Source: 9FT-COMBO-48-23 sp963754385 (GTDB lineage: Bacteria; Chloroflexota; Dehalococcoidia; GIF9; UBA5629). Taken from it: a stretch of DNA of 64,000 nt. The number at the start of each line of letters is the position of its first letter. Position 1 is the first letter of the stretch. Both the position numbers and the translations under genes were made by a program. The stretch is taken from assembly GCA_963754385.1 (NCBI GenBank), contig CAVWGE010000003.1, forward strand, positions 1 to 64,000, given 5' to 3'. Shown one piece after another: positions 17,692 through 27,287 of this stretch. The notes below the pieces were generated by a model, which did not search any database, was not told the origin of the DNA, and saw nothing but the letters and a program-made list of their open reading frames with translations.

Positions 17692-18894
17692 CTAGTTTTT
17701 TCGTTTCTCGTGTACAACTTCTTGAAGAACTTGTTCGAATTCGTTGGCGATATTGTCCCAGCTATATCTTTTGACGAAGTCCCTGCCTCTAACCCCAAGT
17801 TCCTGTAATTTACCTTCGTCGACTAACTCGACGGCCTTTTTAACAACATTTTCTGGTTTTTTGACATACACTACTCCGTTGTCCTCGCCAAATTCTTTCA
17901 TTATACCGGGTAATCTGGTTGAGATGACCGGTTTTGCCATTACCATGTATTCATACATTTTAATAGGCACGATGTCCTGCATGATTTTCTCTGTGGGGTA
18001 TGCTGGCAAAAGACAAATATCTGAGGCAGCGATGAAAGCAGGGATTTCGTGGTAAGGTTTTTTGCCGGTGAGGATAACTCTATCCTGCAAAGTGTATTTC
18101 TGCTGTATTTGTTTAAGTTTCTCATAGGCGTCACCTTCGCCTACAATGAGAAGTTTGAACCTGTCGTTCCTTACCTCTGCTAACTTTACAGCAACTTCTT
18201 TCAAACCTGAGAAATTATAGAGCCAGCCCATAAAGAAAAGGACGATGTCGGCTTGTTTAAGGCCGTATTGTTTTCTTATAGCATTACCATTATCCATCCG
18301 GCTAAATTGCTCAATATCTATGCCAGCTTTGAGTACATGGGTGTATTTGGGCGGAGCTCCCAATTCTAGCACGCAATCTCTAAGTTTTTCGTTAATGACT
18401 AAGACTCTGTCTGACAATCTAAGAGTCTTTGCTTCCAGCATTTTGGCAACAGGCTGAAGAACTTTGAATGGTACAAGCCTGTGCAATACATCTATCCAAT
18501 AATAGACGAAGGGAATGACATTATACCTGGCAGCTTTCACTGCTAAGTAACTGTTTAATATGCCGAGTCCAATGATTACGTCAGGAGAGAACTCTCTTAT
18601 TTGGCGGTTGATTTCCTTTCTATGAGCAACTGTCAGGGAAATATAATCCAACCATGGGATTCTGATAATTCCGGGTCTAATGAGTGTAATCTTGGCACCC
18701 TGGTAAATCTTCGATACATTGTAAAAGACTCGCCGTTTGGAGTAAAGCGCTCTTTTGCCTTGGCTTCTCCATAGGATCTCGTAGTCAATGACACGGATTT
18801 TGTGTCCCTCAAGTGCGAGCTTTTCTGCCAAATGATGCTGTTGGTGAGGTCCGCGCACTAGCCAATCAGTTTCCTGTACAATAAGAATGTTCAT
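17692..18894 (-). CDS. Glycosyltransferase family 4
   Basis: A 400-residue GT-B retaining glycosyltransferase. The N-terminal acceptor domain starts NILIVQETDWLVRGPHQQHH. The C-terminal GT4 domain has FFMGWLYNFSG near 227, ILTGKKPYHEIPAFIAASDICLLP, and the nucleotide-sugar motif VPIKMYEYMVMAKPVIST near 310-327, which contains the conserved glutamate. It transfers a sugar from an NDP donor in the cytoplasm. Donor and acceptor are unknown. It follows the WecC-like dehydrogenase gene by 37 bases in the same direction, so the donor may be the sugar acid that enzyme makes. Confidence 0.85.
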   Translation of the reverse strand: MNILIVQETDWLVRGPHQQHHLAEKLALEGHKIRVIDYEILWRSQGKRALYSKRRVFYNVSKIYQGAKITLIRPGIIRIPWLDYISLTVAHRKEINRQIREFSPDVIIGLGILNSYLAVKAARYNVIPFVYYWIDVLHRLVPFKVLQPVAKMLEAKTLRLSDRVLVINEKLRDCVLELGAPPKYTHVLKAGIDIEQFSRMDNGNAIRKQYGLKQADIVLFFMGWLYNFSGLKEVAVKLAEVRNDRFKLLIVGEGDAYEKLKQIQQKYTLQDRVILTGKKPYHEIPAFIAASDICLLPAYPTEKIMQDIVPIKMYEYMVMAKPVISTRLPGIMKEFGEDNGVVYVKKPENVVKKAVELVDEGKLQELGVRGRDFVKRYSWDNIANEFEQVLQEVVHEKRKN

Positions 18895-18931
18895 GCCAAT
18901 TTATTTATGCCCAACCCTATGTGTTCTCCAG

Positions 18932-20134
18932 TCATTGATAGAATCTCAATATAATGGGATGGCGCATTACACTCTTAATTTCAGACTCATTTTGGGTAAG
19001 CTCTTCCTTAATTATCCGGTGTCCCACTAGCACAACTAAGCAGTCTGCATCTTTGGCTATGTCCCTAGCAGAGGAATATTGATAACCTTCAGCTAATGGA
19101 TCATAGGCCTCAACCTGGTAGCCATCGGCTCTAAGCAGTTCGATAATCCTAAGTGCCGGACTGTTTCTCACATCATAGGTATCCGGCTTGTAAGTGATGC
19201 CTAGTGCTACTATTCGAGGATTCTTTATATCTCGCAACGCATGTCTAATCTTGGCAGCAATCTTATGTGGCACTTCATCATTAATGAGTCGGGCAGTATG
19301 GATAAGGCGCGAGTTAACTGGGTCAACCTGCTTAATAAACCAAGGGTCGACAGGAATACAATGTCCTCCAGTGCCGATGCCAGGTACGAGGATATCCACC
19401 CTGGGATGTTTATTAGCCAGTTCAATAGCTTGCATAATGTCAACTCCAAGCCCCTCAGCTACAGCAGCTAATTCGTTAGCTAAAGCGATATTCACATCTC
19501 TATAAGTATTTTCCATCAGCTTTACCAATTCAGCAGTGACATCATCAGTAAGATAAAGGTTGCCCTGGACAAAGGATGCATAGATTTCCCTTGCCATTTG
19601 ACTAGCTCTATCATCAAGCCCGCCGATAACACGGTCATTATGTACAATCTCCTTAAATACATCCCCAGGTAGAATCCTCTCTGGGCAATGACACAGGAAA
19701 ATATCTTCACCGACTTTCAAGCCAGTCTTTTCAATGAGAGGGGCGATGGTCTTTCTACAGGTGAGGGGAGGGATAGTGCTTTCAATAATGACTAAATTAC
19801 CGCGATGCAGGTGAGGTAAAATAGATTCCATCCCTGCCATAACCTGGGTAAGGTCGGCAATCCTTTTCTTCTCATCCAAAGGTGTAGGCACAGAGATAAT
19901 AAACACATCTGCCTCACAGGGGGTCTTTTGAGCATGAAGGTTTCTCCTAACCTTAGCTTCTTGAAAGATTTGCCTGGCTTCCTCTTCAGCAAGATGCAAA
20001 ACACCCTTGTTAATGCTATCAACCACACCTTCCTCGACATCAACTCCAATAACCTCATAGCCTGAGCGTGCCAGCATTATAGCTAGAGGTAGCCCCACAT
20101 AACCTGTACCGATTACTACGATCTTCTTAGCCAC
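18932..20134 (-). CDS. wecC: Nucleotide-sugar dehydrogenase (UDP-ManNAc/UDP-GlcNAc dehydrogenase, WecC-like)
   Basis: A 400-residue UDP-sugar 6-dehydrogenase that oxidises C6 to the uronate in two NAD-dependent steps. The N-terminal NAD loop is VIGTGYVGLP at 6-15. The active-site cysteine is in GTGGHCIPVDPWF near 257-269, the form found in UDP-ManNAc dehydrogenases, and ALGITYKPDTYDVRNSPA marks the C-terminal domain. The GTG start overlaps the end of the upstream SDR gene by 8 bases, with a GAGG site upstream. A wecB gene two places upstream supports UDP-ManNAc as substrate. A WbpA-type substrate (UDP-GlcNAc) is the alternative. Confidence 0.85.
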   Translation of the reverse strand: MAKKIVVIGTGYVGLPLAIMLARSGYEVIGVDVEEGVVDSINKGVLHLAEEEARQIFQEAKVRRNLHAQKTPCEADVFIISVPTPLDEKKRIADLTQVMAGMESILPHLHRGNLVIIESTIPPLTCRKTIAPLIEKTGLKVGEDIFLCHCPERILPGDVFKEIVHNDRVIGGLDDRASQMAREIYASFVQGNLYLTDDVTAELVKLMENTYRDVNIALANELAAVAEGLGVDIMQAIELANKHPRVDILVPGIGTGGHCIPVDPWFIKQVDPVNSRLIHTARLINDEVPHKIAAKIRHALRDIKNPRIVALGITYKPDTYDVRNSPALRIIELLRADGYQVEAYDPLAEGYQYSSARDIAKDADCLVVLVGHRIIKEELTQNESEIKSVMRHPIILRFYQ

Positions 20135-21044
20135 CGCCGTAAACCTCTTTCTGCCATTCGATAGTTCTAGCTATGCCATCTTCAAGGCTAATGGTATTTT
20201 GATGCCCCAAGTCACGGGTTGCCTTAGAAATGTCAACCCTTTTTTCTAAAGTGGTTGCTTCTTCGGTATCGCGATATTCAACCAAACTATCATGTTTTCC
20301 CAAATAGTCGAGAATAATATCGGAAACTTGCTTCATGTCATGAAGATTGTTCCCAGCTATATTATAGACTTCACCACTCTTGAAATTATCGAGGACATTA
20401 GTCATTGTGCGTACAGTATCATCAATATAAGAAGATGTCCGTTTGTGTTTTGTATAAACTGTGTAAGATAAGTTATGTAATGCCCTATATATGAAAACAC
20501 AGATAGCACTCCTGTATTCTGAGTAATACTCGCCGGGACCGTAAGTGTTGAACAGTCTGACCCTCACAGTTTCAGTGCCAAATCTTTCAGCAGAATTCAA
20601 GATCTGCATCTCGTTCACCCATTTGCTCATGGCATAATCGTTTAACTGTTTTATCGACACTTTTCCCATTACATCCTCGGCCATCACGCCTCCGTAATCT
20701 CCATAGACCTCCGAGCTACTGGTGAAAATCATCCTGAATTTAAGCCGTTCCTGCATCCTTATAATGTTCTTTGTCCCGATGGCATTAGCCTTCCATAGGC
20801 TCTCGTAAAAATCTTCCCCGTTCCTCCGCCCAAACTCGGCAGCCAGATGGTAGACATAATCAAACTTCGCTTTGGCAAAAAGATTTTCCACCTGATGAAA
20901 TTCACCGATGTCGCATCTAATGTAGCATGGCTCATGATGGTGCACCCTGTCTGAAATCCAGACTTCGTGCCCTCTCTGCCTCAGTTCTTTCGACAAAGGT
21001 TTGCCTACAACACCCAGGCCACCGGTCACTAGGATTTTAGCCAT
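20127..21044 (-). CDS. NAD-dependent epimerase/dehydratase (extended SDR)
   Basis: A 305-residue extended SDR acting on a nucleotide sugar. NAD loop VTGGLGVVGKPL at about 6-17, SSSEVYG near 108-114 and the catalytic Tyr-x3-Lys in DYAMSKW near 136-142. FNTYGPGEY and the SSYIDDTV segment resemble UDP-glucose epimerases and UDP-glucuronate decarboxylases. The start at 21044 is preferred over an ATG at 21050, because GGGAG sits 6 bases upstream of the former and touches the latter. It overlaps wecB upstream and the wecC-like gene downstream, so the three are translationally coupled and probably act in one pathway. The reaction is not determined. Confidence 0.8.
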   Translation of the reverse strand: MAKILVTGGLGVVGKPLSKELRQRGHEVWISDRVHHHEPCYIRCDIGEFHQVENLFAKAKFDYVYHLAAEFGRRNGEDFYESLWKANAIGTKNIIRMQERLKFRMIFTSSSEVYGDYGGVMAEDVMGKVSIKQLNDYAMSKWVNEMQILNSAERFGTETVRVRLFNTYGPGEYYSEYRSAICVFIYRALHNLSYTVYTKHKRTSSYIDDTVRTMTNVLDNFKSGEVYNIAGNNLHDMKQVSDIILDYLGKHDSLVEYRDTEEATTLEKRVDISKATRDLGHQNTISLEDGIARTIEWQKEVYGGG

Positions 21045-22125
21045 GTTCATCTCCCACTATTATATTTACTATTCTTTCTCCTGCCTTGCCATCACCAAAC
21101 GGATTCGTCCAGTTGTTCTCCCTGCTAAGCATGAACCTAACACAATCGATTATTTTATCTGAAGATGCGCCAGCCAAGATGTTAGCGCCAACCTCAATGG
21201 TTTCTGGCCTCTCAGTATTATCTCTCAAGGTAACACAGGGGACTTTGAGTATGCAAGCCTCTTCTTGAACTCCGCCAGAATCGGTTAGTATAAGTCTGGC
21301 ATTGCTCTCAAGCTGGAGAAAACCCAGGAAGTCAACGGGCTCAATTAGCTTAATATTTTGGGGCTTGAGGTCAAACTTTGTCATCATTTTCTGAGAGCGG
21401 GGATGGATGGGATAGATTACGGGCAGACGAAACTCAGAAGCCACTCTGTCTAACCCCTCTAAGATTGGAGCAAATCTTGCGGGGTTATCAACGTTCTCTT
21501 GCCTGTGAAGAGTCAATAGGAAATATTTCCCCGGGGTAAGATGCAGGGTGTTGAGGAAATTCCCTGCCTCTCTGGCTATTTCTAGGTTTTGGTAGACGGC
21601 GTCAACAATGGTATTACCGGTCACAAATACCTTCTCTTCAACAATACCTTCACCGAGCAGGATTTGCTTGGCTTTTGGGGTAGGAGCAAACAAGTAATCA
21701 GAGCAGTGGTCAGTCAGAATGCGGTTAATTTCCTCTGGCATCTGCTTATCATAACTTCTTAGACCAGCTTCGACATGCCCAACCGATATATGAAGCTTAA
21801 CTGCTGCCAGTGCACCCGCAAACACAGAGTTAGTGTCACCCTCGACTAAGACAATGTCAGGTTTTTCAATTTCAAGAACTTTTCCTATGCCGATAAGTAT
21901 TTTCCCTGTTTGTTCCGCGTGAGAGCCAGAGCCGACCTCCAAGTTGCATTTAGCATCTTGTAATCTTAGCTGTTCAAAAAAGACCCTATCCAAGTTATAC
22001 GAATAATGTTGACCGGTATGAAGGATAAAGTAGCTTACTCTATTGCTCTCAAGCCCTCTTACTACCGGAGCCATCTTGATTATTTCAGGGCGAGTACCCA
22101 CAATTACAGCAACCTTCATCTGCAT
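21037..22125 (-). CDS. wecB: UDP-N-acetylglucosamine 2-epimerase (non-hydrolysing)
   Basis: WecB interconverts UDP-GlcNAc and UDP-ManNAc. The 362-residue protein shows the family start VIVGTRPEIIKMAPV near 7-21, VEGDTNSVFAGALAA and GHVEAGLRS near 117-125, LLTLHRQENVD, and the UDP-binding LTDSGGVQEEA near 281-291. Together with the wecC-like gene two places downstream it would give UDP-ManNAc uronate, a common component of surface polymers and of archaeal-type N-glycans. An ATG two codons in (MKVAVIVGTRPE) is a possible alternative start. No strong ribosome site is visible. Confidence 0.92.
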   Translation of the reverse strand: MQMKVAVIVGTRPEIIKMAPVVRGLESNRVSYFILHTGQHYSYNLDRVFFEQLRLQDAKCNLEVGSGSHAEQTGKILIGIGKVLEIEKPDIVLVEGDTNSVFAGALAAVKLHISVGHVEAGLRSYDKQMPEEINRILTDHCSDYLFAPTPKAKQILLGEGIVEEKVFVTGNTIVDAVYQNLEIAREAGNFLNTLHLTPGKYFLLTLHRQENVDNPARFAPILEGLDRVASEFRLPVIYPIHPRSQKMMTKFDLKPQNIKLIEPVDFLGFLQLESNARLILTDSGGVQEEACILKVPCVTLRDNTERPETIEVGANILAGASSDKIIDCVRFMLSRENNWTNPFGDGKAGERIVNIIVGDEHG

Positions 22126-22227
22126 AATCTTATACTACACTAATGCCTCACTGAGTACCAACCGTGTTTCAACGCTGTAACATAATGAGGCGAGGCTGGT
22201 AGTTCATACGAACAAACATTTGCCCTG

Positions 22228-23451
22228 CTATCGAGCCGGATCCAAGAAATAGTTCAATTGGTCCCCAATTATGTCTTTCAGACTTCGCTGTACCTGAAAG
22301 CCGAGTCGTTCGATTTTTGTCGTCTTTGTTAGTAATATTGGTACTTCCGCAGGACGAAATTTTTCAGCGTCAAATTCTATAGTTATTCTTCCTTTATCAG
22401 TAATAGCAACAACTCCCTTATCCGCAAGTTGGAATTCCAGTTTGCCTTCTAAAATCAGCTTGTCTACTTTAGTTTTTTCAAAGCGAAGTCCAAACATCTC
22501 TGAATTATCTAACTCATTAGGATTATCGATAACCTTACCTCCGGCCAATGTTTCAATTTTATCAACAGCGTATCCAGCGCCTTCAAGAGTCAATAAAAGG
22601 TAGGTCAGTATTGAGTTAGTCCTCTGTGAGCCCTGGTTATAAACATCTCCATATTTCCCTTTCTCGGCTAGCAAACAGTAACCTTTCAATATATCATTAA
22701 TATGAGACCAATCCCTGAAGGCATTGACATTGCCTATGACCAGCTTGTCGATTTCACCACGCTTATATTGCATTACCTGGCGAGTTATCGATGAGGTCAC
22801 GAAAATCTTTCCTCTGCCGGCGCCCTCGTGGTTAAAACCTCTTGAAACCACCGTCTTCAGACCGTAGCAAGTATAATAGTTCCTCATCAGATAATCGGCA
22901 TAAACCTTACTGACGGCATAGGGAGACATAGGACGAAGAGGATTGTTTTCAGTAATTGGCAACTCCGGAATATGAATCGGCTCCGGGAAGATTGTGCCAT
23001 ATTTATTCTTGGCTTGCTTATATTGTGAATCTGAAAAAAAGACCAGCCCGTATTCCTCACTGCTTCCAGCAAATACTATGACCGGGTTCAGTTCTTTGCT
23101 TCTAACTGCTTCAAGAAGATTAGCTGTGCCCAGGCAATTTATTTCCATGGTCTCCCCGGGACAGGAAAATGACCTGGGGATGAAAGATTGGGCGGCAAAG
23201 TGAAAGATAATGTCCGGCTTGCTGATGTCCAATGCGGAAGCAATACTAGAAACATCCCGTACATCACCCTCCAGCAGTCTGGTCTCCTTCTCAATCCCCA
23301 AGTATTTGAGGTTTTGTGGAATAGTGCCATCGGCTCGTCTCCTGACTAATCCGAAAACATTGGCTCCTTTATTGAGGAGATGCTTTCCCATGTGTGAGCC
23401 GACAAATCCGCTTATTCCGGTGATGAATACATTTTTATTCTTTAAACGCAT
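22228..23451 (-). CDS. GDP-mannose 4,6-dehydratase-like SDR
   Basis: A 407-residue extended SDR. The NAD loop is ITGISGFVGSHMGKHL near 10-25. FHFAAQSFIPRSF, the active-site SSEEYGLV and the Tyr-x3-Lys pair in SPYAVSKVYADYL identify the GDP-mannose 4,6-dehydratase branch. It is longer than typical (about 320-350). There is an insert of about 30 residues between SSEEYG and the YAVSK motif, and a longer C-terminal region. The sugar nucleotide could be GDP- or UDP-linked. It lies between wecB and a GT2 gene in the minus-strand glycan locus. Confidence 0.8.
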   Translation of the reverse strand: MRLKNKNVFITGISGFVGSHMGKHLLNKGANVFGLVRRRADGTIPQNLKYLGIEKETRLLEGDVRDVSSIASALDISKPDIIFHFAAQSFIPRSFSCPGETMEINCLGTANLLEAVRSKELNPVIVFAGSSEEYGLVFFSDSQYKQAKNKYGTIFPEPIHIPELPITENNPLRPMSPYAVSKVYADYLMRNYYTCYGLKTVVSRGFNHEGAGRGKIFVTSSITRQVMQYKRGEIDKLVIGNVNAFRDWSHINDILKGYCLLAEKGKYGDVYNQGSQRTNSILTYLLLTLEGAGYAVDKIETLAGGKVIDNPNELDNSEMFGLRFEKTKVDKLILEGKLEFQLADKGVVAITDKGRITIEFDAEKFRPAEVPILLTKTTKIERLGFQVQRSLKDIIGDQLNYFLDPAR

Positions 23452-23479
23452 CTTCGATTCTCTCTAGTAACTAAAAAAA

Positions 23480-24253
23480 TCACTTTGACTTCGATTGAAC
23501 ACTTTGTCTTTCGCTCATATCATGAATGAGCTTGCTGAATAAAAGCCTAAGGGTTTTTAAGCCATCCCGAAGTATGGAAAGACGGGAAACCTTGCTATCC
23601 CAGTTACAGCTTATAGGGGCGTTATGGATGGTTAGCCTGTTTTTAGCTGCTTCATATATTATCTCACTCTCGATCTCAAATCCCTGCGAAACCAGATTAA
23701 GTTTACTCCATTCCTCCTTGCTTATTGCTTTGAAGCCACACTCGGCATCTTCTACCCTAATCCATTTCATAGGACATTTAAATGAGGCTGCCAGCGGCAA
23801 AAAGAAGGAAATAATAATGGAAGTAACAAAGGAAGCTAGTTTGTTAGTAATTCGCCTCGGCAGATAAGAGCCAAGAGTCCTGGAACCACGGAAATCCCTT
23901 GAACCGATAGTTAAATCAGCCCTGTTTTGAAGGACAGGAGCAATCACGTTCGGTATATCTTCCGGATTATGGGCCCCGTCGCCATCAAGAAATACAAGTA
24001 TATCCCCGGTGGCAGCAAGTGCTCCGCTTTTCATAGCGGCACCTTTGCCCAGTGTCTTAACATGTGAGATTGCTATCGCGCCGCTACTCTCAGCGATTTC
24101 TTTGGTACTATCCTTCGAGCCATCATCAACAACGACCACCTCAAAGTTACGGCCGGAAAGGCTTGACTTGACCCTTGCAATAAGCTCACCAACGGAATTT
24201 GCCTCATCCTTTGCAGGTATAATTACACTCAGCTTCTCCTTCAATATCGCCAC
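23480..24253 (-). CDS. Glycosyltransferase family 2 (dolichol/polyprenol-phosphate sugar synthase-like)
   Basis: A 257-residue GT-A inverting glycosyltransferase. LSVIIPAKDEANSVGEL opens the domain, VVVDDGSKDSTKEI follows, and the metal-binding DGDGAHNPEDIPNV comes next. The order resembles DPM1-type synthases that charge a polyprenol phosphate with a sugar. No clear C-terminal membrane anchor is seen. If so, it could make donors for lumen-side GT-C enzymes such as the DUF2206-like protein, but this is inference. The ORF starts at GTG 24253, touching its AGGAG site. A TTG at 24244 has better spacing and could be the true start. Confidence 0.82.
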   Translation of the reverse strand: MAILKEKLSVIIPAKDEANSVGELIARVKSSLSGRNFEVVVVDDGSKDSTKEIAESSGAIAISHVKTLGKGAAMKSGALAATGDILVFLDGDGAHNPEDIPNVIAPVLQNRADLTIGSRDFRGSRTLGSYLPRRITNKLASFVTSIIISFFLPLAASFKCPMKWIRVEDAECGFKAISKEEWSKLNLVSQGFEIESEIIYEAAKNRLTIHNAPISCNWDSKVSRLSILRDGLKTLRLLFSKLIHDMSERQSVQSKSK

Positions 24254-24263
24254 TCCTAAAACC

Positions 24264-25145
24264 CTAACAACTTTTCAGCCAATCTTTAAGCTCATCCATG
24301 CTTAAGTTCTCCCCGTGCTCTGAGCATTCAGTCGTTAAATCAGTGACAACGTCTTTCCGGGGTGGTGAGAACAAACGCTCGTGCATCTTTTCTCCCTCTC
24401 TTAATCCTACAACTTCTATTTTTGTTTTTGCATTTCCATAAAGCTCAATCATGGCTTTTGCCAAATCTCCCAACCTTGCTACCTTCTGGAAAGGTATATA
24501 TATTTTTCCGCTTTCACCTTGCTCAATAATTCGTATGATAAAACCTACTAACGTGTTTACATCGATATAAAACCTTGTCATTTCTAAATTTGTGACCATC
24601 ACTTTGTTGTTTTGTTTTATCTGTTGCTTCCACCTGTGAATTACGCTACCGCTCGAGCCAAAAATGTTACCACTCCTGACCACCATGTATCTACGGTCGG
24701 GATTTCTCCTCGCTTGCTCCAAGACCAATTGCTCTAAAAGAAGCTTGGTAGCCCCATAGCAACCTGTGGCCTCAACAGCCTTGTCCGTCGACATTCCTAT
24801 GCAAGTGTTTCCCGTGAATAGCTTTAATAAATTCATTGTAGCGATTATGTTAACGGAGATAGCTTCCGAAGGATATAGTTCACAAAAATCAATGTGCTTC
24901 ATGGCTGCTAAGTGTATCAGCGTGTCAACGTTAGTGAGAGCATATTTAGCTGTATCAACTTCTCGTATGTCGCCTATGATAGGTTTCAGCCTCTTATCGT
25001 TATTGCAGGCTACTATCATTTCTACGATTTCATTTTCATGCCGAGAAATTGTCTTAATCTCGATATCAATGTATTTGTCAAGTAAACCTTTTGTCAAATG
25101 TCTACCCAAAAAGCCAGCGCCACCTGTTATCAAAATTTTTTTCAT
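24264..25145 (-). CDS. CapD/PseB-like nucleotide-sugar dehydratase or epimerase
   Basis: A 293-residue SDR related to the CapD/CapE/PseB group of UDP-GlcNAc 4,6-dehydratases. NAD loop ITGGAGFLGRHL near 5-16, LAAMKHIDFCELYP, GMSTDKAVEATGC and catalytic Tyr-x3-Lys in CYGATKLLLEQ. It is a second enzyme of this type besides pseB and shorter than it. It may feed a different 6-deoxy amino sugar into the second glycan set. The start at 25145 follows a GGGAGGG site by 3 bases. An in-frame GTG at 25160 would place the ribosome site inside the gene. Confidence 0.8.
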   Translation of the reverse strand: MKKILITGGAGFLGRHLTKGLLDKYIDIEIKTISRHENEIVEMIVACNNDKRLKPIIGDIREVDTAKYALTNVDTLIHLAAMKHIDFCELYPSEAISVNIIATMNLLKLFTGNTCIGMSTDKAVEATGCYGATKLLLEQLVLEQARRNPDRRYMVVRSGNIFGSSGSVIHRWKQQIKQNNKVMVTNLEMTRFYIDVNTLVGFIIRIIEQGESGKIYIPFQKVARLGDLAKAMIELYGNAKTKIEVVGLREGEKMHERLFSPPRKDVVTDLTTECSEHGENLSMDELKDWLKSC

Positions 25146-25321
25146 TTTCCCTCCCTTCACTCTAAAAATAACGCGCTACCAATGTACGCTGTTTTGACTG
25201 TTTATTGATTTGCTATTTTGGGCTTCGATACCTAGGTGCCCAATAAACTGTTCTTCGTAGAGACTGAAGATGACAGCAATGATCCTCGATGTGGCCGGTT
25301 GAGTCTTTACTCCCATCAACG

Positions 25322-27097
25322 TTATTTGACCGTTACTGACTTTGCCAGGTTCCTTGGCCTATCTGGGTCGTATCCCCGGCTAACCGCCAGATAGTATGCC
25401 AGAAGCTGAAGTGGGACTACAGCGACTATGGGGTATAGAAGTTCATCGACTTTGGGAATCTTGACCCAGAAATCATAAATTTCATTCTTTTTGTCGGAGA
25501 TGGCAATAATATAAGCACCACGCGACTTAGCCTCCATGGCATTGCTTAACGTCTCACGGTAAGTGTAATCATCAGGACAAATTACAGCTACGGGTATGCC
25601 CGGCTCAATCAGGGCTAAAGTGCCGTGTTTCAGTTCACCGGCTGGCATGCCTTCGGCATGAATATAAGAAATTTCTTTAAGTTTCAGGGCACCTTCGGAG
25701 GCGATGGCAAAGTTTATTCCCCTGGCTATATAGTAAAAATCATTCTTGGTCTTTAATTCGTGGCTTAGTCCCTTAAGTTTGTCATTGTTCCATTCAATTG
25801 CCTTAGCCACCTTATCAGTGATGCTTTTAAGGTCGGTAACAGCCTTATCAAAGGAGTTGACCATGGAAAACGCCAGGAGATAGAAAACCACTAGCTGACT
25901 AATGAAAGACTTAGTAGCTGCGACACATAGCTCAGGACCACAATTAAGATAAATAACATGGTGGCTCATCTCAGCTAACTGAGAATATGGCCTATTAACA
26001 ATAGAAACAATTTGGGCACCGGCGGCTCTAGCCCTTTTCACACCTTCAATGATATCAGCCGTTTCGCCACTCTGAGAGACAGCCAAGACCACAGTATTCT
26101 TATCCACAGAATCGGCGAAATAATGAAATTCAGAGCCCATAACCACATCACAAAACTTCCTGCCGACTTTGGAGAAGAGGTATCTGCCAACCAGCGCAGC
26201 ATATCTGGAAGTACCGCAAGCAGTGACTATCACTTGACCGGCTCTGAGAATATCCATGGCCACCTTGGTAAAGGCCTCTTTGTCCTGATTGGTAGCTGCC
26301 TCAATGGTCTGCGGTTGCTCCATAATCTCTTTGAGCATGAAAAACTGGTAGCCTTGTTTATCGCTATCGCACCATTTCAAGTCAATGTATCTCGCTTCTT
26401 TTACTAGCTTTTTGCCAGCAGCATCGAAGAATTCAGCTCCCTCTGCCCTCAGCACTGCTACCTCAGTATCAGCCAAGGGTATCAGCTGATTAGCCAACCC
26501 GGAGAAAGCCAGGGCATCACTGGCAACGAAGTAGCCATGTTCGCCTACTCCAATAGCCAGCGGACTATCTTTTCTAGTGCCGACAATTTTATCCGGGTCT
26601 CGGGATGATACAACAAGGAAAGCGTAGGAGCCTTCAAGCTTCGGTGCCACGGCTAAAACTGCCGCTTCGAGAGAATGCCCATTTTCCATCTCTTCTTCAA
26701 TTAGGTGAGGTATGACTTCAGTATCGGTATCTGAAGTAAAGCGATGCCCATTGCTTACGAGGTGTTCGCGAAGCTCTTGATAGTTCTCAATTATGCCATT
26801 GTGAACGACGGCTATTGTGCCGGTAGCCGCACAATGTGGATGGGCATTGGCCGGTGTAACACCGCCATGAGTTGCCCAGCGAGTATGACCAATTGCTATA
26901 TTCCCTGGTAACAAACTTAGATTGTGCTTTTTCTCAATCTCCTCAAGTTTGCCGACATCCTTTTTCACAAACAGCTGTCCATCGGACAGGGTAGCCATGC
27001 CTGCCGAGTCATAGCCTCGGTATTCAACACGCCTCAAACACTCAAAAGCAAGTGGGGCTGCTGCTTGTTTGCCGCAATAACCAATAATGCCGCACAT
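25322..27097 (-). CDS. glmS: Glutamine-fructose-6-phosphate aminotransferase (isomerising)
   Basis: GlmS makes glucosamine-6-phosphate from fructose-6-phosphate and glutamine, the entry point to UDP-GlcNAc, which PseB and WecB consume. It has 591 residues. The class II glutaminase domain starts MCGIIGYCG, with Cys2 as N-terminal nucleophile after Met removal, and has RWATHGGVTPANAHPH near 73-88. Two SIS domains follow: VTACGTSRYAA near 293, AVSQSGETADI near 335, and the C-terminal PRNLAKSVTVK. Cys2 fixes the start. It is the most upstream gene of the glycan block in this direction. No Shine-Dalgarno site is seen. Confidence 0.96.
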   Translation of the reverse strand: MCGIIGYCGKQAAAPLAFECLRRVEYRGYDSAGMATLSDGQLFVKKDVGKLEEIEKKHNLSLLPGNIAIGHTRWATHGGVTPANAHPHCAATGTIAVVHNGIIENYQELREHLVSNGHRFTSDTDTEVIPHLIEEEMENGHSLEAAVLAVAPKLEGSYAFLVVSSRDPDKIVGTRKDSPLAIGVGEHGYFVASDALAFSGLANQLIPLADTEVAVLRAEGAEFFDAAGKKLVKEARYIDLKWCDSDKQGYQFFMLKEIMEQPQTIEAATNQDKEAFTKVAMDILRAGQVIVTACGTSRYAALVGRYLFSKVGRKFCDVVMGSEFHYFADSVDKNTVVLAVSQSGETADIIEGVKRARAAGAQIVSIVNRPYSQLAEMSHHVIYLNCGPELCVAATKSFISQLVVFYLLAFSMVNSFDKAVTDLKSITDKVAKAIEWNNDKLKGLSHELKTKNDFYYIARGINFAIASEGALKLKEISYIHAEGMPAGELKHGTLALIEPGIPVAVICPDDYTYRETLSNAMEAKSRGAYIIAISDKKNEIYDFWVKIPKVDELLYPIVAVVPLQLLAYYLAVSRGYDPDRPRNLAKSVTVK

Positions 27098-27287
27098 CTT
27101 TATACTACATCTTCAATATAAGTCAATATTGTTGTACTATTTCACCTCAATTGTCAATTTCGCAATTGTATTGAGAACGCTTAGCAAAGTTTTTCTCAAT
27201 GTAGTCTCCACCATAAAAGGTCGAGACCAGAGAGGCTAAAGCCTCGCCGCCACATCTTTGATAAACAATCACAAATCGCATTCGCTG

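Noticed and set aside
25195..25255. Hairpin TTGGGC...GCCCAA after glmS as a terminator
   Set aside because: An inverted repeat exists, but it is not followed by a U-run in the glmS direction, so its role is unclear.
27098..27160. TTGACT-16-TATAAA as the glmS promoter
   Set aside because: The -10 box lies one base before the start codon, which is fixed by the catalytic Cys2, so transcription from it would miss the ATG.
27232..27245. GAGGCT/AGCCTC palindrome after queA as a terminator
   Set aside because: The loop is too tight, the stem is short, and no U-run follows on the minus strand.
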